This document shows positions 7,190 to 9,445 of a stretch of 9,445 bases of DNA, piece by piece. Within the stretch, counting starts at the first letter, position 1; every line of letters begins with the position of its first letter. Source of the stretch: Acidothermaceae bacterium (lineage in GTDB: Bacteria > Actinomycetota > Actinomycetes > Acidothermales > Acidothermaceae); the NCBI GenBank assembly GCA_025925185.1, contig JAICLV010000100.1, positions 1-9,445 on the forward strand, written 5' to 3'. Both the position numbers and the translations under genes were made by a program. A model generated the notes under the pieces. That model worked only from the letters and a program-made list of their open reading frames with translations, did no database searches and was not told the origin of the DNA.

Positions 7190-7261
7190 TATTTCGTCAC
7201 ACCACTACCGGTGCATTCGGCCGTTTGGGCCAGCGACCTAAGGCATTTGGGTCGATCGGTT

Positions 7262-7280
7262 GGGCGAGAACGTCCCGCCC
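7262..7280 (-). terminator. Hairpin just downstream of phoH, possible terminator without a T-tract
   Basis: On the minus strand an 8-bp stem (one G-T pair) around a 3-nt CGT loop starts 7 nt after the phoH stop codon. No run of T follows, which is common at high-GC actinobacterial gene ends but leaves the call weak. Confidence 0.3.
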
Positions 7281-7287
7281 CGCCGGC

Positions 7288-8661
7288 TCACATCAGGCGG
7301 GCAGCCAGCTCCGCTACCGGCGAGCGCTCGCCTCGGGTCAGCCGCACGTGTCCGAAGCACGACTGGCCGGAGAACGCCGACACCACGGCGGTCAGCGCGT
7401 TCGTCTGCTCGGACAGGAAGGGCGCGTCGATTTGGGACGTGTCACCGGTGAGAACGATCTTGGAGTCGGCGCCGATCCGCGTGAGAAGCGTCTTGCCGAC
7501 CTGCGGCGAGAGGTTCATCGCCTCGTCGACCAGCACGAACGTCGAGTGCAGCGTGCGGCCGCGCAGGTGGGTGACCGACTCCATCGTGAGCAGTCCCTGG
7601 GCCTTGATGTAGTCGAGCGAGTCTTGCGCAACCTTGCCGCGCCCGCCGTCGGACGACGCGCGCCGCCGCCGATCGGCGCCGTCACCGGACAGCGCGGCGA
7701 CCGCGTCGGTGATCGCCGCCATCCAGGGGTCGATCTTCTCGTCGAGGGTGCCCGGGAGGTACCCGAGGTCGGCGTGGCCGACCGGGATGACCGGCCGGTA
7801 GACCGAGAGCCGCTCGAACCGATGCTGCTCGACCACCATGTGCAAGCCGGCGGCGACCGCGCACAACGTCTTTCCGGTGCCGGCCGGGCCGTCGAGCACG
7901 ACCACCTTCACCTCGTCGTCGAGGAGCAGGTCGAGCGCGAACCGCTGCTCCTTGTTCGCCGCCTTCAGCCCCCACACGGGGGCCAGCGACTCGAGCAGGT
8001 GCAGCGACCCACCACGAACGCGGGCGAGGGCGGACGACGTGCCCGAGCGCAGCACGACGAACGTGTTCTCCACCACCTCCGCCGCCCCGGGCACCTGGGC
8101 GACCGCGACCGCGTGCTGCTCGAACAGCGTCTCGACAACGCCGGCGTCGGCGTCCAGATTCACCCAGCCCTCGGGACGGGCATGCGCGGGTACCGCGTCG
8201 AGCGGGTTGTGTTCGGCGGCGGCGAGCCCGACCGCGGCAGCGGTGAGCCGGAGTGCGGTGTCGTTCGAGACCACGAGCACGGGACCCTCGTGCGGCGCGG
8301 CGAGCGCCAGGCCGAGTGCGGTGCCGACGATGCGGTTGTCGGGAGTGTCGGCGTCCAGGCCGTGCTCTCCCAGCAGGCCGGCTTGAACGCCGTTGACCTG
8401 CATACGCACGGTGCCGCCAAGCTCCCGCTCGTACGGCTTGCGAAGGTCGCCCCCGGCAGCGAGCCGCAACTGCTCGATCCGGCGCAGCACGTCGCGCGCG
8501 GCGGCGCCGGCGGGGTCGAGCCGCCTCTTCAAGCCGTCGAGTTCCTGGACGACGGTAAGCGGCACCACCATGTCGGCGCCGGGATACGCGTCGAAGATCC
8601 CGTCGGGGTCGGACATCAGCGCCGACGTGTCAAGCACCACGGTCTGGGCCGTCTGGGCCAT
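7288..8661 (-). CDS. phoH: PIN-PhoH fusion ATPase/RNase (PhoH2 type)
   Basis: The 457-aa protein combines an N-terminal PIN ribonuclease domain with a C-terminal PhoH ATPase/helicase domain, the arrangement of mycobacterial PhoH2, which unwinds and cleaves RNA. PIN acidic residues are visible: Asp11 in VLDTSAL, Glu40 (with Asp42) in VVQELDGL, Asp108 in TPDNRIVGTAL and Asp134 in VSNDTALRL. The PhoH part begins near residue 230 (WGLKAANKEQRFALDLL). It has Walker A GPAGTGKT (258-265), VYRPVIPVG (287-295), LGYLPGTLDEKIDPW (299-313), Walker B VLVDEA (376-381) and TGDTSQID (405-412). ATG 8661 is preceded by GGGAG (8668-8672) at 6 nt. GTG 8709 has an equally good AGGAG and would add 16 residues, so the true N-terminus is open. 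No small antitoxin-like gene is seen overlapping its start, unlike what is described for phoH2 in mycobacteria. Confidence 0.95.
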   Translation of the reverse strand: MAQTAQTVVLDTSALMSDPDGIFDAYPGADMVVPLTVVQELDGLKRRLDPAGAAARDVLRRIEQLRLAAGGDLRKPYERELGGTVRMQVNGVQAGLLGEHGLDADTPDNRIVGTALGLALAAPHEGPVLVVSNDTALRLTAAAVGLAAAEHNPLDAVPAHARPEGWVNLDADAGVVETLFEQHAVAVAQVPGAAEVVENTFVVLRSGTSSALARVRGGSLHLLESLAPVWGLKAANKEQRFALDLLLDDEVKVVVLDGPAGTGKTLCAVAAGLHMVVEQHRFERLSVYRPVIPVGHADLGYLPGTLDEKIDPWMAAITDAVAALSGDGADRRRRASSDGGRGKVAQDSLDYIKAQGLLTMESVTHLRGRTLHSTFVLVDEAMNLSPQVGKTLLTRIGADSKIVLTGDTSQIDAPFLSEQTNALTAVVSAFSGQSCFGHVRLTRGERSPVAELAARLM

Positions 8662-8667
8662 CGGCTT

Positions 8668-8672
8668 CTCCC
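8668..8672 (-). promoter_or_regulatory. Ribosome binding site for the ATG start of phoH
   Basis: GGGAG on the minus strand lies 6 nt before ATG 8661. It competes with the AGGAG site serving GTG 8709. Choosing ATG leaves the PIN domain with a short 7-residue lead before its first strand, which suits the family. Confidence 0.5.
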
Positions 8673-8715
8673 GGTCGCGGACACGAACGCGGACCGCCCG
8701 TGCGGTCACACCAAT

Positions 8716-8720
8716 CTCCT
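8716..8720 (-). promoter_or_regulatory. Alternative ribosome binding site for a GTG start (8709) of phoH
   Basis: AGGAG lies 6 nt before GTG 8709, in frame with phoH. It is at least as strong as the site for ATG 8661. The 16 added residues are Arg/Val-rich and not clearly part of the PIN fold. Confidence 0.4.
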
Positions 8721-8889
8721 CGGGGATGCCGACGAATTCCTGACCCGGTAGTTGCCCCACGTGCGGACCCGACACGCGCCCCACCCGTCCTCTCGGCCAC
8801 GCCGGCTGGCCGCTCGCCGCCGGCCCTGTGCCCGATCGTGACCCGTCCAGGCGGGCGGGTGGGGGACGCAAGCCCATCCGCTCATGATC

Positions 8890-8915
8890 GTGTCGCGCGC
8901 GGGCGGCGTGGGTAG
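8890..8915 (+). promoter_or_regulatory. Candidate sigma-B-type promoter for csbD
   Basis: GTGT (8890-8893) and GGGTAG (8910-8915) are separated by 16 bp. This resembles the GTTT-N15-17-GGGTA(T/A) pattern of alternative stress sigma factors (sigma-B/F group) in Actinobacteria. It lies 35 bp before the csbD ATG. CsbD was named as a sigma-B-controlled protein in Bacillus, which supports the reading, but the -35 matches only three of four bases. Confidence 0.4.
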
Positions 8916-8950
8916 GACGATTGGACACCAGAACGATGGAGGAGGCTCGT

Positions 8951-9124
8951 ATGGGCGCCGCAGACAAGATGAAGAACGCCGCGCAGTCGGCGAAAGGCAA
9001 CGTCAAGGAAGACGTCGGCCGTGCCACGAACGACCGCGAAATGCAGGCCGAAGGAAAGGCCGACAAGGCCGCCGGCTCCTTGAAGCAGGCCGGTGAAAAC
9101 CTCAAGGACGCGGTGAAGAAGTAG
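8951..9124 (+). CDS. csbD: CsbD-like small stress protein
   Basis: This 57-aa, highly charged, Ala/Lys/Glu-rich protein (MGAADKMKNAAQSAKGNVKE at the N-terminus) has no hydrophobic segment. Its pattern of KGxxKExxGRAT, then AEGKADKAAGSLKQ and NLKDAVKK is that of CsbD/YjbJ family proteins, abundant in stressed or stationary cells; their molecular role is unclear. Helical, hydrophilic repeats are typical and the length is normal for the family. ATG 8951 is chosen because an extended GGAGGAGG (8938-8945) ends 5 nt upstream. A longer frame from ATG 8921 would place this strong RBS inside the gene. A sigma-B-like promoter candidate precedes it, and a dyad repeat follows the stop codon. Confidence 0.9.
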   Translation: MGAADKMKNAAQSAKGNVKEDVGRATNDREMQAEGKADKAAGSLKQAGENLKDAVKK

Positions 9125-9132
9125 CAGGCGAC

Positions 9133-9164
9133 CCACGCGGTTTCGTGGTCTCATATCCGCGTGG
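9133..9164. repeat. Inverted repeat between csbD and the next gene (possible terminator or start-region dyad)
   Basis: CCACGCGG (9133-9140) and CCGCGTGG (9157-9164) are perfectly complementary with a 16-nt loop. One bulged base allows extension outward. The repeat starts 8 nt after the csbD stop and its right arm covers the proposed GTG start of the next gene. It may end csbD transcription, or fold over the downstream start and limit its translation if the two are cotranscribed. No T-tract follows. Confidence 0.4.
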
Positions 9165-9445
9165 TCACGATAGATGGCGCGGGCGGCACGGCGGCAGCCT
9201 CGCCGCCCGCGCCGCTCGGCCGATACACCGACACCGGCCAGGGGGCGCAAGCACCGCTCCACACAGTGCGCTTGATTAATTTGCCGATCTCACTGTTTCT
9301 GCGCGGTCGCGAGCACCACGACGACCTGATCCGCGAGTTCACCCTCATGGCGATCCGCCAGGAGGAAAACGCGGACGAGCCGCACATGTCGAGGCAGCTG
9401 AGTGAACTCATCGAGAATCTCGGTCACCGATACCGTGCAAGCGCG
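9161..9445 (+). CDS. Small protein, possibly of an actinobacterial stress/anti-sigma signalling locus (partial, C-terminus missing)
   Basis: An open frame of 95 codons runs to the right edge. The first about 30 residues are Gly/Ala/Pro-rich and look disordered. The body reads VRLINLPISLFLRGREHHDD (36-55) followed by LIREFTLMAI (56-65) and SRQLSELIENLGHRYR. This pattern, roughly 'VRLxxLPxxLxxxxxEHxxxLxREFxLxA', is one I associate with short actinobacterial proteins encoded next to STAS, SpoIIE-phosphatase or HATPase anti-sigma genes. That recollection could not be checked here. GTG 9161 is the only in-frame start after the csbD stop with enough upstream room, but it has no clear Shine-Dalgarno sequence. 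GTG 9266 (residue 36) would start exactly at the conserved-looking part, though its nearest purine-rich stretch is about 20 nt away. Coding is likely from codon usage, and the function is uncertain. Confidence 0.6.
   Translation, partial: MVTIDGAGGTAAASPPAPLGRYTDTGQGAQAPLHTVRLINLPISLFLRGREHHDDLIREFTLMAIRQEENADEPHMSRQLSELIENLGHRYRASA

Larger units (their letters stand above)
6971..7287. other. 317-bp non-coding control region upstream of the NlpC/P60 gene
   Basis: No convincing gene was found here: codon pattern is lost and the local base composition is more AT-rich than in the flanking genes. It lies between two minus-strand genes, so it holds the end of the phoH transcript and the promoter of the NlpC/P60 gene. 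From right to left it contains a hairpin just after phoH (7262-7280), three GTCACA hexamers (7101, 7119, 7196), an imperfect inverted repeat (7148-7189), a perfect long palindrome (7028-7065) and the GGAGG site. The density of dyad and direct repeats suggests transcriptional control of the hydrolase. Confidence 0.6.

Noticed and set aside
6971..7200. c-di-AMP (ydaO-type) riboswitch upstream of the NlpC/P60 gene
   Set aside because: This riboswitch is common before actinobacterial cell-wall hydrolases, so it was looked for. The conserved blocks I would expect (the TTGGGGTGAA-like and CAGCTAAC-like segments) are not present on the minus strand.
7225..8751. 508-codon plus-strand frame antisense to phoH
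   Set aside because: It is Arg/Gly/His-rich and has no domains. The minus strand encodes an unmistakable PIN-PhoH protein with Walker motifs.
8710..8880. Small antitoxin gene (PhoAT-like) upstream of phoH
   Set aside because: No separate frame with an RBS and an overlap with the phoH start was found. The only good upstream signal feeds the phoH frame itself.
8921..8950. ATG 8921 as csbD start
   Set aside because: It would put the strong GGAGGAGG sequence inside the gene and add ten residues (MDTRTMEEAR) not typical of CsbD proteins.

Overview
The window comes from a high-GC actinobacterium. Almost every codon ends in G or C, GTG starts are common, and the block ppa / dacB / zincin-like metalloprotease matches the gene order known from Mycobacterium (the Rv3628-Rv3627c-Rv3626c neighbourhood) and other Actinobacteria. 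No mobile element, CRISPR array, tRNA or rRNA was seen.

Layout, left to right. (1) 1-525 (-): the first 175 codons of a zinc-dependent metalloprotease of the 'coenzyme F420 biosynthesis-associated' (DUF2342) family, cut by the window edge just before its expected HExxH motif. (2) 565-2058 (-): dacB, a PBP4-type D-Ala-D-Ala carboxypeptidase with all three active-site motifs. (3) 2146-2634 (+): ppa, a family I inorganic pyrophosphatase, divergent from dacB across an 87-bp gap. (4) 2752-4158 and 4155-5585 (+): a two-gene operon with a 4-bp ATGA overlap. It encodes an unrecognised polytopic membrane protein with a C-terminal soluble domain, and a membrane GT2 glycosyltransferase resembling the animal Egghead/BRE-3 beta-mannosyltransferases. 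(5) 5591-6970 (-): a secreted RipA-like NlpC/P60 peptidoglycan hydrolase with an N-terminal coiled coil, convergent with the operon. (6) 6971-7287: a 317-bp regulatory gap upstream of the hydrolase. It holds a perfect 14-bp-arm palindrome, an imperfect larger inverted repeat and three GTCACA repeats. (7) 7288-8661 (-): a PIN-PhoH (PhoH2-type) RNase/ATPase. (8) 8951-9124 (+): a small CsbD-like stress protein behind a sigma-B-type promoter candidate. (9) 9161-9445 (+): the N-terminal part of a small protein that may belong to a stress or anti-sigma signalling locus, cut by the right edge.

Two cell-wall enzymes (dacB and the NlpC/P60 hydrolase) flank the glycosyltransferase operon. This fits a cell-envelope region, but a functional link is inference. 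The least-described content is the membrane-protein/Egghead-like pair and the structured control region of the hydrolase. All gene calls rest on reading translations and motifs by eye. No database search, structure prediction or promoter scan was run.
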